Shown piece by piece: positions 33,418-41,996 of a DNA stretch of 64,000 bases. How positions within the stretch are numbered: the first letter of the stretch is position 1; each line of letters begins with the position of its first letter. Origin of the DNA: Anaerosacchariphilus hominis (GTDB taxonomy: Bacteria > Bacillota > Clostridia > Lachnospirales > Lachnospiraceae); contig NZ_JACOOR010000001.1 in assembly GCF_014290175.1 (NCBI RefSeq), positions 248,001 to 312,000 of the forward strand. The letters run 5' to 3'. Made by a program: the position numbers and the translations under genes. The notes under the pieces were generated by a model, which was not told the origin of the DNA, made no database searches, and saw nothing but the letters and a program-made list of their open reading frames with translations.

Positions 33418-34824
33418 ATGGGAGGATTTTTTGGTGTCGCTTCCAAGAGCGACTGTTTGTTTGACCTGTTTTTCGGAACAGATTATCATTCCCACCTGGG
33501 AACACGCCGTGGCGGCATGGCCGTCTACGGAGAGAACGGCTTTGACCGTGCCATTCACAATATCGAGAACACCCCGTTCCGTACTAAATTTGACCGGGAT
33601 ATGCAGGAGATGAAGGGAAACTTGGGCATCGGCTGTATCTCGGACTACGAGCCCCAGCCACTGCTGGTGCGCTCCCATCACGGTACCTTCGCCATCACCA
33701 CCGTGGGCCGCATCAATAACGCCCAGGAGCTGACAAAGCAGATTTTCGACCGGGGAAACGCGCATTTTCTGGAAATGAGCGGCGGCGATATCAACCCCAC
33801 CGAGCTGGTGGCAGCACTCATTAACCAGAAGCTGAACCTCATCGACGGCATCCGCTACGCCCAGGAGAGCATTGATGGTTCCTTAACTTTTTTGCTCCTG
33901 ACACCCAAAGGAATCTATGCTGCCCGCGACCGTCTGGGACGGACACCTCTGGTCATCGGAAAGAAAGAGGACGCCTACTGTGTGTCCTTCGAGGACTTCG
34001 CTTATCTGAATCTGGGCTACGACACCGAACACGTCCTTGGTCCCGGCGAGGTGGACGTGATCACCCCCGAAGGCTATAAAACCCTGATCACCCCCGGAAA
34101 GGACATGAAGATCTGTACCTTCCTGTGGGTCTACTACGGTTACCCATCCAGCACCTACGAAGGCTTAAGCGTGGAGAAAATGCGTTATCGCAGCGGCGAG
34201 CTCATGGCAAAGCGGGATAACGTGAAGCCGGACACCGTGGCAGGCGTTCCCGATTCCGGCCTGGCAGCAGCCATCGGCTACTCCAATGCTTCGGGAATTC
34301 CCTTCTCCCGCCCCTTTATTAAGTACACCCCCACCTGGCCCCGTTCTTTTATGCCCACCATCCAGAGCAAGCGGAATCTCATTGCTAAAATGAAGCTGAT
34401 TCCTGTGCATGATCTCATCGAGGGCAAGAGCCTGCTGCTCATCGACGACTCCATCGTCCGCGGCACCCAGCTGGGAGAAACCACCGAATTTCTGTACCAC
34501 AGCGGAGCCAAAGAAGTCCATATCCGTCCTGCATGTCCGCCCATTCTCTACGGCTGCAAATATCTGAACTTCTCCCGCTCCACCTCGGAAATGGAGCTGA
34601 TCTCCCGCCGTGTCATTGAAAAGCTGGAAAATGGCCATGTCACCGACGAGATCCTGAAAGAATACGCCGACCCTGAGACCGGCCGTTACGAAGCCATGCT
34701 GGAAGAGATCCGCAGACAGCTGAACTTCACCAGCCTCCGCTTCAACCGCCTGGACGACATGATAGAAGCCACCGGACTGGACAAGAGCCGGCTCTGCACC
34801 TATTGCTGGGACGGCCAGGAATAA
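33418..34824 (+). CDS. PurF-like amidophosphoribosyltransferase homologue without the N-terminal cysteine
   Basis: 468 residues, colinear with amidophosphoribosyltransferase (PurF), which makes phosphoribosylamine from PRPP and glutamine. The PRPP motif LLLIDDSIVRGTQ is intact, as are LGTRRGG and GDIxxLTAA-like regions of the Ntn domain. The sequence starts MGGFFGV, where active PurF has Cys next to Met as the glutaminase nucleophile. So glutamine hydrolysis should be impossible as encoded, and the protein may use ammonia, be regulatory, or have another PRPP substrate. GGGAGAG precedes the ATG. Monocistronic with a clear terminator. Confidence 0.8.
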   Translation: MGGFFGVASKSDCLFDLFFGTDYHSHLGTRRGGMAVYGENGFDRAIHNIENTPFRTKFDRDMQEMKGNLGIGCISDYEPQPLLVRSHHGTFAITTVGRINNAQELTKQIFDRGNAHFLEMSGGDINPTELVAALINQKLNLIDGIRYAQESIDGSLTFLLLTPKGIYAARDRLGRTPLVIGKKEDAYCVSFEDFAYLNLGYDTEHVLGPGEVDVITPEGYKTLITPGKDMKICTFLWVYYGYPSSTYEGLSVEKMRYRSGELMAKRDNVKPDTVAGVPDSGLAAAIGYSNASGIPFSRPFIKYTPTWPRSFMPTIQSKRNLIAKMKLIPVHDLIEGKSLLLIDDSIVRGTQLGETTEFLYHSGAKEVHIRPACPPILYGCKYLNFSRSTSEMELISRRVIEKLENGHVTDEILKEYADPETGRYEAMLEEIRRQLNFTSLRFNRLDDMIEATGLDKSRLCTYCWDGQE

Positions 34825-34836
34825 CGGGTAAAATCA

Positions 34837-34867
34837 AAACCCTCCGTGCAGCAGCCGGAGGGTTTTT
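34837..34867. terminator. Bidirectional terminator after the PurF-like gene
   Basis: AAACCCTCCG / CGGAGGGTTT stem with T-runs on either side. It also faces the end of the convergent PTS operon. Confidence 0.85.
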
Positions 34868-35007
34868 CGTTGTTTTACAGGAAGAAAGGACGCCGTCTCC
34901 CGGCCAAAGCCGGAAAACAGCGTCCCTCCTGGGATTTCAGGTTATCATAACCGTTGCCTATTTCACTCTCTTACGAGAAGCATAAGCCACTATGTAATTT
35001 GTATTCC

Positions 35008-35829
35008 TTAGAAGAGTCCGATGAACGCTCCCAGAATACCTACTACCAGCAGAAGTCCGATACAAGCCACCGGAGTCCAGCCCTTCTTCTTAATCAGGAA
35101 GTACAGGCCAAGAGTAATGCCAAGCGGAATCAGCTTCGGCAGGATGCCATCCAGAATACTCTGGATAACGATGGGGCTATCGCCGTTCTCGATGGTCAGG
35201 GCAACAGTTGTTCCACCGTAGTTAGATGTCAGAGCACCAACTACGAATACACCCAGCATAGATGCTGCACGAATGAACTCTTTTGCGTTAGCGGTCAGAA
35301 TCTCAATAGCCTTAGAACCAAGTTCATAGGACCAGTTCATCAGGAAGAAACGCAGAGCCATCTGAACAATGTTAAAGATTAACAGGAACAGGATAGGTCC
35401 TGCAATAGAACCGTTGATAGCCATGTTCGCTGTAATACCTGCTGTAATCGGAACCAGAGTGAACCAGAACAGAGCGTCACCGATACCACCCAGGGGTCCC
35501 ATAGCTGCAACACGTACGGAACGAATCATGTTGATGTCTGCCTTCTGCTGCTCCAGAGAAAGTACAATACCCATTACGAATGTTACCAGGAACGGATGAG
35601 TATTGAAGAACTCCAGGTTGTGCTGCATAGAAGCTGAAAGGTCATCCTTATCGGTATGGATTTTCTCCAGTCCCGGAAGGATACAGTAAAGCCATCCTGC
35701 TGCCTGCATTCTCTCATAGTTGAAAGAAGCCTGCAGATTCAGAGAACGCCATACCATTTTATTAAGAGTTTTTTTGTCAAGCGGCTGAGCCGGTGTTAAA
35801 TCCTTGTAAGTTGTAGCATTAGATGCCAT
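35008..35829 (-). CDS. PTS mannose/fructose/sorbose-family IID component
   Basis: 273 residues of the IID family, the membrane subunit found only in mannose-type PTS. It starts KTLNKMVWRSLNLQASFNYE, the usual amphipathic region, followed by GPLGGIGDALFW and a C-terminal membrane helix. With IIC it forms the sugar channel. The frame is open to 35919, but ATG 35829 follows AGGTGAAGAG and overlaps the IIC stop by 11 bases, suggesting coupling. It belongs to the leftward IIB-IIC-IID unit of the amino sugar cluster. Confidence 0.92.
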   Translation of the reverse strand: MASNATTYKDLTPAQPLDKKTLNKMVWRSLNLQASFNYERMQAAGWLYCILPGLEKIHTDKDDLSASMQHNLEFFNTHPFLVTFVMGIVLSLEQQKADINMIRSVRVAAMGPLGGIGDALFWFTLVPITAGITANMAINGSIAGPILFLLIFNIVQMALRFFLMNWSYELGSKAIEILTANAKEFIRAASMLGVFVVGALTSNYGGTTVALTIENGDSPIVIQSILDGILPKLIPLGITLGLYFLIKKKGWTPVACIGLLLVVGILGAFIGLF

Positions 35830-36628
35830 CCTCTTCACCTCCGTTTCCACCATTTCCAGCGTTCTGCTTAATAGCAACGCGAGTCTGGAAGTCGTACAGT
35901 GCAATTGCGATACCAACAAAAGCTACCAGAAGCAGAGCAGAACCGCTCAGGTCCGGAATGTAGCCGATGATAGTAGCAAGTGTGAAACCTGCAAAGTAAA
36001 TTCCCCACAGGTCGTTGGAAAGCATGATACGAAGCAGAATAGCAAATCCAACGAAACGCATCATTCCACCAGCGGTGCTAAGACCTGTCATGATCCAAGC
36101 ATACTTATCAGAAATAGCTGTCAGTGTCTCGCCAAGTGCGCTTCCGCCGAGCAGACCAGCTACACAAACGATAGCGAACAGAAGTCCCAGAGCGCCCATA
36201 GCCAGGTAGTTCAGACGAACGATACCCTTTGTATCAGCCTTCTCAGCCATCTTGTCTGCAGAAGACATCAGCGGAGACATAACGGTGAACAGCAGAGTTA
36301 CCATGTACTGTCCAATCAGAGCGAAGGGAACAGCAAGTCCAACTGCTGCGCTGGTATCAAGACCAGAAGAAATAGCAAATACGGTAGCCATGATTCCACC
36401 GATTACGGCGTTGGGGGGCTGAGCTCCTCCGACGGGCATGTTACCGATGGTCATCAGCTGATAAGTACCACCTACGATAAGTCCTGTCTGCAGGTCACCA
36501 AGGATTGCTCCGATGACTGCTCCGGTTACGATAGGCTGGTACAGAGATTCCAATAAGTCAAACTGGTCGATGGCCACGATGAAGGACCAAACAGCAACCA
36601 GTAAAATCTGAATTGCATTAAAACTCAT
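35819..36628 (-). CDS. PTS mannose/fructose/sorbose-family IIC component
   Basis: 269 residues with eight or so membrane helices. It begins with helix IQILLVAVWSFIVAIDQFDL and contains the family motifs GDLQTGLIVGGTYQLM and VGGAQPPNAVIGG. It makes the transport channel together with IID. GGAGA precedes the ATG. It lies 67 bases after the IIB gene and overlaps IID. The set best matches N-acetylgalactosamine/galactosamine-type (Aga) permeases by context, but the sugar cannot be fixed from sequence. Confidence 0.92.
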   Translation of the reverse strand: MSFNAIQILLVAVWSFIVAIDQFDLLESLYQPIVTGAVIGAILGDLQTGLIVGGTYQLMTIGNMPVGGAQPPNAVIGGIMATVFAISSGLDTSAAVGLAVPFALIGQYMVTLLFTVMSPLMSSADKMAEKADTKGIVRLNYLAMGALGLLFAIVCVAGLLGGSALGETLTAISDKYAWIMTGLSTAGGMMRFVGFAILLRIMLSNDLWGIYFAGFTLATIIGYIPDLSGSALLLVAFVGIAIALYDFQTRVAIKQNAGNGGNGGEEDGI

Positions 36629-36695
36629 GATTTATATAATCTCCTTTCCAATAGTATAAAGCTGTTTTATATTCCCCCTCATAAGGAATCGTAAC

Positions 36696-37172
36696 TTACT
36701 TGAACAGCTTCTCAATGTTCTCCGCTGCCTCGGTCGGAACACGGCGAATCTCCAGTTCCACTCCCAGATCGCGAAGCTTTGCAAATGCAGCTACATCTGC
36801 GTCATCTACGGCTACAGAGCCTGCAACCTGACGCTTGCCTTCTGCCATGTGCATGTTGCCGATGTTTACCTTCTTAATCGGCACACCACCTTCTACCAGC
36901 TTCAGTACATCCTGCGGATTCTCACATACAATGAAAATCAGCTGCTTATCGGATGCTTTGTGAATAGTAGAGATGGTTTTTTCAATGGTCCAGTAACGCA
37001 TGGAAGCATATGCCGGAGCTGCCATATCCATCAGGCCCTGACGAAGCTTGTTTCCAGCCACTTCATCGTTGGCTACCAGGATTAAGTTTGCTCCGATGGT
37101 TCCGCACCACTGTGTGGCAACCTGTCCGTGAACCAGACGGTTGTCAATTCTCGTTAATACGATATTGGGCAT
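36696..37172 (-). CDS. PTS mannose/fructose/sorbose-family IIB component
   Basis: 158 residues. It carries the phospho-accepting histidine in IDNRLVHGQVATQW, residue 15 when counted from ATG 37172, as in other IIB of this family. The frame opens at 37178, but AAGGAGGGG would lie almost on that ATG, so the second Met, nine bases away, is preferred. IIB receives the phosphate from IIA (encoded apart, at 38948) and passes it to the sugar during import. First gene of the leftward PTS unit. Confidence 0.9.
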   Translation of the reverse strand: MPNIVLTRIDNRLVHGQVATQWCGTIGANLILVANDEVAGNKLRQGLMDMAAPAYASMRYWTIEKTISTIHKASDKQLIFIVCENPQDVLKLVEGGVPIKKVNIGNMHMAEGKRQVAGSVAVDDADVAAFAKLRDLGVELEIRRVPTEAAENIEKLFK

Positions 37173-37227
37173 TTTCATCCCCTCCTTGATTATGATGTAC
37201 CCCGAAAATCCCCTTCAAGGTGTTTTT

Positions 37228-37233
37228 ATTATA
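37228..37233 (-). promoter_or_regulatory. -10 box of the PTS unit, with no clear -35
   Basis: TATAAT on the minus strand with an A/T-only region where a -35 should be. This suits a promoter that needs an activator, and the divergent AraC-type gene is the natural candidate. Confidence 0.5.
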
Positions 37234-37338
37234 CGTCTTTTTATACTTTTTGTATTTGTAGTTTTTAGTTGAATCCGTGTGGTTTTTAGTTTGTTTTTAT
37301 GTTTTTTATTCTTTTTTTATTTTTGGATCACACTTTTC

Positions 37339-37367
37339 TGGACATTTCTAACAAAAAAAGCTATAAT
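37339..37367 (+). promoter_or_regulatory. Promoter of the AraC-type regulator
   Basis: TGGACA (37339-37344), 17 bases, TATAAT (37362-37367), then ATGGAGGT as ribosome site before ATG 37392. Confidence 0.75.
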
Positions 37368-37391
37368 AAGATCCATATATGGAGGTAAAAT

Positions 37392-38588
37392 ATGCAATTA
37401 AAGACATCGAGTCTCGAATTTGAACGGTTCGGATCTGTTTACGACAAGCCTGTCTCTCTGGAAAAGACCGGCATGATCTGCCGTGACTGGCATATGATTG
37501 CCAAACGAAGCATCAATCAGCTCTATCATTTCGACTGCGAAGTGCGCCTGGAAATGCAGAGCGGCATGGCTGCCTTGGTGGTGGGCGAGTCTCTGGATGT
37601 GAATAAACTGGAGGCCTTTGCTATCCACCGGTATGTAAAGCTGAAGCCCGGACTTTACTTTAATCTGGTTGCAGTTACTTCCAATATTACCTGCAAACTG
37701 ATTACCATTTCCGATTATAATTATTCTCTGGACGCGCTGACTCCTGCCTACATGTTCCGGCGGATTCTGCCCCGTATCCGAATCAGCGAGATTCTGGGTT
37801 ATTACTATAATATTCGGAACTCCGGCTATGTTTTCAACGGCGAATCCCATAATTATTTCGAACTGACTTATGTGGATCGGGGACAGCTCCTGACTGATGT
37901 GGAAGGAACATGCTACACCATAAAGGAAAAGGAGCTGATGATCTACGGTCCCGGCCAGTTCCACACACAGAATATCGCCAAGGGCGACTCCTGCTCCTAT
38001 GTAACCATCATTTTCGACATGGAAACTGTGGTCTACGATGTGGAGAGCAGCCACTACGAACTGCTTCTGAACAAGGTCTTTACTTATGACAAGAAGATTT
38101 ATACTCTGATCAAGGCCTTTGTCTCCGAGAGTACCTCCGAGATTCCCTATATGAATAGCCTGATGCTCTGCCTGCTGCAGGAGACGGTCATCCGCCTGCT
38201 CCAGTCGGAATTTATCGGCAGAAAGTCGGAAAAGCCTGTAACCACGGCACGCCAGCACTACGAGGACGAGCTGCTGGAGCGGATTCTGGCCTATATCGAC
38301 GAGACCATCTATGAGCCCATCACCATCGCGGAGATCTGCCAGAAATTCTCCATGTCCCGTTCTTCCCTGCAGATTCTCTTCAAGGAAAATATGGACATGC
38401 CGCCTAAAAAATATATCAATGAGCTGAAGCTGGAAAAGAGCCGGCAGATGATCTGCGAGAACCGCTACACCATCAGTGAAATCGCGCTGATGCTGGGCTT
38501 TAATTCCATCCATTATTTTTCCCGGGCTTTTACCCAAAAGTATAATATGGCCCCCAGCGAATACGCCAAAACCATTTATAAAACCTGA
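37392..38588 (+). CDS. AraC-family regulator of the amino sugar cluster
   Basis: 398 residues. The C-terminal AraC/XylS DNA-binding domain (about residues 300-397) has both helix-turn-helix units, PITIAEICQKFSMSRSSLQI and YTISEIALMLGFNSIHYFSR. The middle has a cupin-like sensor region (NYFELTYVDRGQLLTDVEG, then a QFHTQNIA segment) and an N-terminal domain is not recognised. It is divergent from the PTS IIB-IIC-IID unit and lies between its two halves, so it probably activates the cluster with the sugar phosphate or sugar as inducer. Confidence 0.87.
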   Translation: MQLKTSSLEFERFGSVYDKPVSLEKTGMICRDWHMIAKRSINQLYHFDCEVRLEMQSGMAALVVGESLDVNKLEAFAIHRYVKLKPGLYFNLVAVTSNITCKLITISDYNYSLDALTPAYMFRRILPRIRISEILGYYYNIRNSGYVFNGESHNYFELTYVDRGQLLTDVEGTCYTIKEKELMIYGPGQFHTQNIAKGDSCSYVTIIFDMETVVYDVESSHYELLLNKVFTYDKKIYTLIKAFVSESTSEIPYMNSLMLCLLQETVIRLLQSEFIGRKSEKPVTTARQHYEDELLERILAYIDETIYEPITIAEICQKFSMSRSSLQILFKENMDMPPKKYINELKLEKSRQMICENRYTISEIALMLGFNSIHYFSRAFTQKYNMAPSEYAKTIYKT

Positions 38589-38614
38589 TTTTTCACAAAA
38601 AGAATATAAAAAAA

Positions 38615-38648
38615 CAGGCGATGTTCCTTTTTACCGGAACACCGCCTG
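38615..38648. terminator. Bidirectional terminator between the AraC and YajC genes
   Basis: CAGGCG-A-TGTTCC pairs with GGAACA-C-CGCCTG, with A-run upstream and T-run downstream. Confidence 0.8.
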
Positions 38649-38660
38649 CTTTTTTATTCT

Positions 38661-38945
38661 TTAGTTTTCAAGAGACTGGATCGCATACCGGGAAATCTTG
38701 ATGACGGTTCCCTTTGCTACCTCGACATTGACTGTCTCGTCCTCGATTCCTACTACCTTGCCGTAGATACCGCCGGCAAACATCACCTGGCTGCCGATCT
38801 TCAGATCCGTGTGCACTTCCTGCAGTTCTCCGCGGCGTTTCTTTACGTTTCTTGCAGAAATGATTGCCAGCACCAGAGCGATCACGCCCATGATAAATGC
38901 CAGTGTAACGCAGGTCCATCCGATTACTTCCCAGTTAATACTCAT
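38661..38945 (-). CDS. YajC-like protein in a PTS operon
   Basis: 94 residues: one N-terminal membrane helix (WTCVTLAFIMGVIALVLAII) then the small YajC beta domain with TDLKIGSQVMFAGGIYGKVVGI and VAKGTVIKISRYAIQSL. YajC belongs to the SecDF-YajC accessory complex, yet this copy is two bases behind the PTS IIA gene, and no secDF is near. YajC-type proteins occur in other aga-like PTS operons, for example that of streptococcal hyaluronan use, so a specialised role with the permease is plausible. Last gene of the leftward unit. Confidence 0.8.
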   Translation of the reverse strand: MSINWEVIGWTCVTLAFIMGVIALVLAIISARNVKKRRGELQEVHTDLKIGSQVMFAGGIYGKVVGIEDETVNVEVAKGTVIKISRYAIQSLEN

Positions 38946-38947
38946 AC

Positions 38948-39382
38948 TTAAATACCATCCTCTTCTGTGTCGTCGTTATGCTCGGCCAGTTCAAACCGGA
39001 TGATGTAATCCTTTCCGGTCGGAATCAGCGCCTCTGCCATATCCAGCGGATTCTCATAGATACCCATGGACATGGAGCCTTCGATCAGCATCGGCAGGTT
39101 AGAGCCTGCGATGACTTCGATAGCCTGCTCCGGTCTTGCGAACTTACACTCTACCGCCGTCTTGAAGGGGGATCCTCCTGCCAGGTCTGAAAGTACCAGT
39201 ACGCCGTCGCAGTTCTTCAGCTTATCGAAAGCCTGATTCAGATTGTGCGCCAGTGTCTCTGTGGAGTGGTCTGCCTCAAAATCCACATACTCGATGTTCT
39301 CTGTATTGCCGGTAATCAGTCGAAGACTGGAACCCAGTCCCGTGGCAAAATGGCCGTGGCCGGTAATCAGTAATCCTACCAT
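38948..39382 (-). CDS. PTS mannose-family IIA component
   Basis: 144 residues of the ManX/AgaF IIA class. The phosphorylation histidine lies in LLITGHGHFATG (His9, first of the two), and LVLSDLAGGSPF is the typical helix and active-site loop. It passes phosphate from HPr to IIB. The frame is open from TTG 39397, but ATG 39382 has GGAGG at eight bases, the extension being its own ribosome site. It sits between the agaS gene and the YajC-like gene in one operon. Confidence 0.92.
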   Translation of the reverse strand: MVGLLITGHGHFATGLGSSLRLITGNTENIEYVDFEADHSTETLAHNLNQAFDKLKNCDGVLVLSDLAGGSPFKTAVECKFARPEQAIEVIAGSNLPMLIEGSMSMGIYENPLDMAEALIPTGKDYIIRFELAEHNDDTEEDGI

Positions 39383-39404
39383 GTTCTTTTCCTCCAAATA
39401 GGTT

Positions 39405-40583
39405 TTATTTTGCAGTGTAGGGATACAAGGTTACGCCTTTTACTACACGATTTACTTCGCCTGTGGGGCAGGGATTATCCGGAGTGATACCCAGGGACAG
39501 AGACTTGAGCACTGCTACAGTCTGCGCAAATGTAACGTAGTTGAAACCAAGCAATACATTCTCAAGATTCTGTCCGATATTCATCTCTACTGTATAGTCT
39601 ACCAGACCCTCCACTTCTTTGCAAGGTGTATTCATCACTGCTACGATACGGTTCTTCTTTCTCTGGGGACTCATTTCCTTAATAAGGTCAATCTCATAAT
39701 TTCTCTGATATTTGTCATCGCTCAGGTAAACAACAGTCAGAGTACGATCATCAATGATGGACTTGGGACCATGGCGGAATCCAAGCGGTGTGTCGTACAT
39801 GGTTGCCACATCACCTGCTGTCAGCTCCAGCATCTTCAGTGCGGACTCCTGAGCCACGCCCTTCAGGCTTGCGGTTCCCAGGTATACGATACGGTTGAAA
39901 TCAAACTCATCTACGATAGTTTTTGCAATGGTCCAGTTCTTATCCAGGAATACTTCGCCTGCTGCTGCGATCTTCTCCACTGCCTCTGCGATCTCATCCA
40001 GACGATCCAGGTTGAATGCCATGTAAGTAGCCATGTACATATTGGAGAAGCTGGATGTCATAGCAAAGGACTGGTCATGGGTCTCCGGTGTCAGGTTGAT
40101 AGCATAGCAGTTATGTCTGTCATTTGCCAGCTTGGAAAGTGTTCCCTCATGGTTGCAGGTTACGAACAGATGATACAGGTTCTGGCATACTGCCTCTGCG
40201 TTCTGTACGGCTCCCAGGGACTCCGGTGAATTTCCGGAACGGCCGAAGCTTACCAGCAGAGTCGGCTTTGTGCGGGAAAGGAAGCACTCCGGTGAGGGAA
40301 CCAGGTCTGTGGTTGCGTAAGATTTTACCTTGAAGTTGTACTTTTTATTCAGTGCCTGATACAGGGAGTTTCCTACGAACTCACTGGTTCCTGCGCCTGT
40401 CAGTACGATATCGAAATCATCCTGGGTTACTACCTGATCGATGAACTTCTGAAGCTCATCCTTGCATGCCTTCAGCTGTGCGCAGGTCTTTCTCCAGGTA
40501 GACGGCTGCTGATGAATCTCTGTCAGTGTAAATACGGAAGAAGTCTCTTTCATCTTCTCATCGGTTACATTAAAAATACTCAT
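39405..40583 (-). CDS. agaS: AgaS-type sugar isomerase/deaminase (SIS domains)
   Basis: 392 residues with two SIS domains. IVLTGAGTSEFVGNS (about residues 59-73) and VSFGRSGNSPES (about 110-121) mark the first sugar-phosphate site, and IVYLGTASLKGVAQESALKMLEL the second. This matches AgaS, which converts galactosamine-6-phosphate to tagatose-6-phosphate with loss of ammonia, and not GlmS, since no amidotransferase domain is present. It is first in the leftward unit agaS-IIA-yajC and divergent from the deacetylase gene. Confidence 0.87.
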   Translation of the reverse strand: MSIFNVTDEKMKETSSVFTLTEIHQQPSTWRKTCAQLKACKDELQKFIDQVVTQDDFDIVLTGAGTSEFVGNSLYQALNKKYNFKVKSYATTDLVPSPECFLSRTKPTLLVSFGRSGNSPESLGAVQNAEAVCQNLYHLFVTCNHEGTLSKLANDRHNCYAINLTPETHDQSFAMTSSFSNMYMATYMAFNLDRLDEIAEAVEKIAAAGEVFLDKNWTIAKTIVDEFDFNRIVYLGTASLKGVAQESALKMLELTAGDVATMYDTPLGFRHGPKSIIDDRTLTVVYLSDDKYQRNYEIDLIKEMSPQRKKNRIVAVMNTPCKEVEGLVDYTVEMNIGQNLENVLLGFNYVTFAQTVAVLKSLSLGITPDNPCPTGEVNRVVKGVTLYPYTAK

Positions 40584-40802
40584 GTTATGTTCCTCCTTTT
40601 ATTTCTTACCCTTTTATGTTTCCGGGGCGCACGGATTCCGTGTTCCCCTGTCTGCACACATTATATAGCACAGCATTTTCAAAAAACAATATGCCTACTA
40701 AAACTCATAATCTTTGGCTTAAAAAATGCAAATTCTTTTCCGGAACCGATGCTATAATAAGGATAAACAATGTTGTCTTATTTAAAACAGGAGGGAATAC
40801 AC

Positions 40803-41942
40803 ATGCTGATTCAAAGTAAGAAAGTATGGATCGCAGATCAGTTTATTGCCGCTCAGATCGAAATCAACGACGGCAAAATCACAGAGATTCTTCCTTATGG
40901 AAGTAAACCGGCCGACAAGGACTATGGCGATCTCCGTATCGTTCCGGGCTTTATGGATATCCATTGCCACGGCGCTTTCGGCTTCGACACCAACGACGCC
41001 AACGAAGAGGGTCTTCGCAACTGGACCAAGAATATTGTCACCGAGGGCGTGACCTCATTTCTGGCAACCACCATTACCCAGAGTGTGGAAGTTCTGACAG
41101 GCGCTGTTGCCAATGTGGCCAAGGTCATGGAGAACGGCTATGAAGGCGCTGAGATTCTCGGCATCCATTTTGAGGGACCGTATCTGGATATGGTCTACAA
41201 GGGAGCCCAGCCGGAGCAGTATATCGTAAAACCCACCATTGAGCAGTTCAAGCATTACCAGGAGGCTGCCAAGGGTCATATTAAATACATCACCATGGCC
41301 ACCGAGACCGACGAAGACTTCGCTCTGACCCGGTATCTGACAGAGAACGGCGTAGTAGTCAGCATCGGACATTCCGCAGCTACTTACGATCAGGCCGTAA
41401 TGGCTTACGCCCACGGCGCACGTTCCATGACCCATGTATACAATGGCATGACGCCCTTCAAGCATCGTGACAATGGCCTGGTAGGCGCCGCATACCGTCT
41501 GCGTACCATGTACGGAGAGATCATCTGCGATGGCAATCACTCCACCCCCGCTGCCCTGAACAACTACTTTATGTCCAAGGGACCGGATTACGGCATCATG
41601 GTTTCCGACGCGCTCATGGCAAAGGGCTCACCTGCAGGAAGCAAATACATCTTTGGCGGAAATGAAATTATCATTTATGAGGACGGCAGCGCCCATCTGA
41701 CTTCCACCGGCGGTCTGGCAGGCTCCACCCTGCGTCTGAATCAGGGACTGCGTATTCTGGTAGAGGAAGCGATGATTCCGTTCAATTACGCGATTAACGC
41801 CTGCACCATCAACCCGGCCCGCTGCCTCGGTCTGGATGATCATAAGGGAGCCATCGGCGTGGGCTACGATGCTGATATGGTGGTTCTGGAGAAGGATTAC
41901 TCCGTAGCTCAGACCTACTGCAGAGGCGAAGCTCAGCTGTAG
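40803..41942 (+). CDS. nagA: N-acetylglucosamine/galactosamine-6-phosphate deacetylase
   Basis: 379 residues of the NagA/AgaA amidohydrolase family. The metal-binding IHCHGAFGFDT and HFEGPYL, GHSAATYDQA, HVYNGMTP and the catalytic aspartate region MVSDALMAKG are visible. It removes acetate from N-acetyl hexosamine-6-phosphates. In this cluster, with agaS and kbaZ, the AgaA activity on N-acetylgalactosamine-6-phosphate is more likely than NagA. The frame opens at 40770, but ATG 40803 has AGGAGGG in front. A TATAAT box is at 40753. Confidence 0.88.
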   Translation: MLIQSKKVWIADQFIAAQIEINDGKITEILPYGSKPADKDYGDLRIVPGFMDIHCHGAFGFDTNDANEEGLRNWTKNIVTEGVTSFLATTITQSVEVLTGAVANVAKVMENGYEGAEILGIHFEGPYLDMVYKGAQPEQYIVKPTIEQFKHYQEAAKGHIKYITMATETDEDFALTRYLTENGVVVSIGHSAATYDQAVMAYAHGARSMTHVYNGMTPFKHRDNGLVGAAYRLRTMYGEIICDGNHSTPAALNNYFMSKGPDYGIMVSDALMAKGSPAGSKYIFGGNEIIIYEDGSAHLTSTGGLAGSTLRLNQGLRILVEEAMIPFNYAINACTINPARCLGLDDHKGAIGVGYDADMVVLEKDYSVAQTYCRGEAQL

Positions 41943-41996
41943 AATAACTATGTTATGTAAACCATTTATCTGTTGGATTTTAAGGAGGATATAAAA

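Noticed and set aside
37398..38537. 379-codon open frame antisense to the AraC gene
   Set aside because: The plus-strand frame has the AraC HTH motifs, promoter and ribosome site; the minus frame has none.
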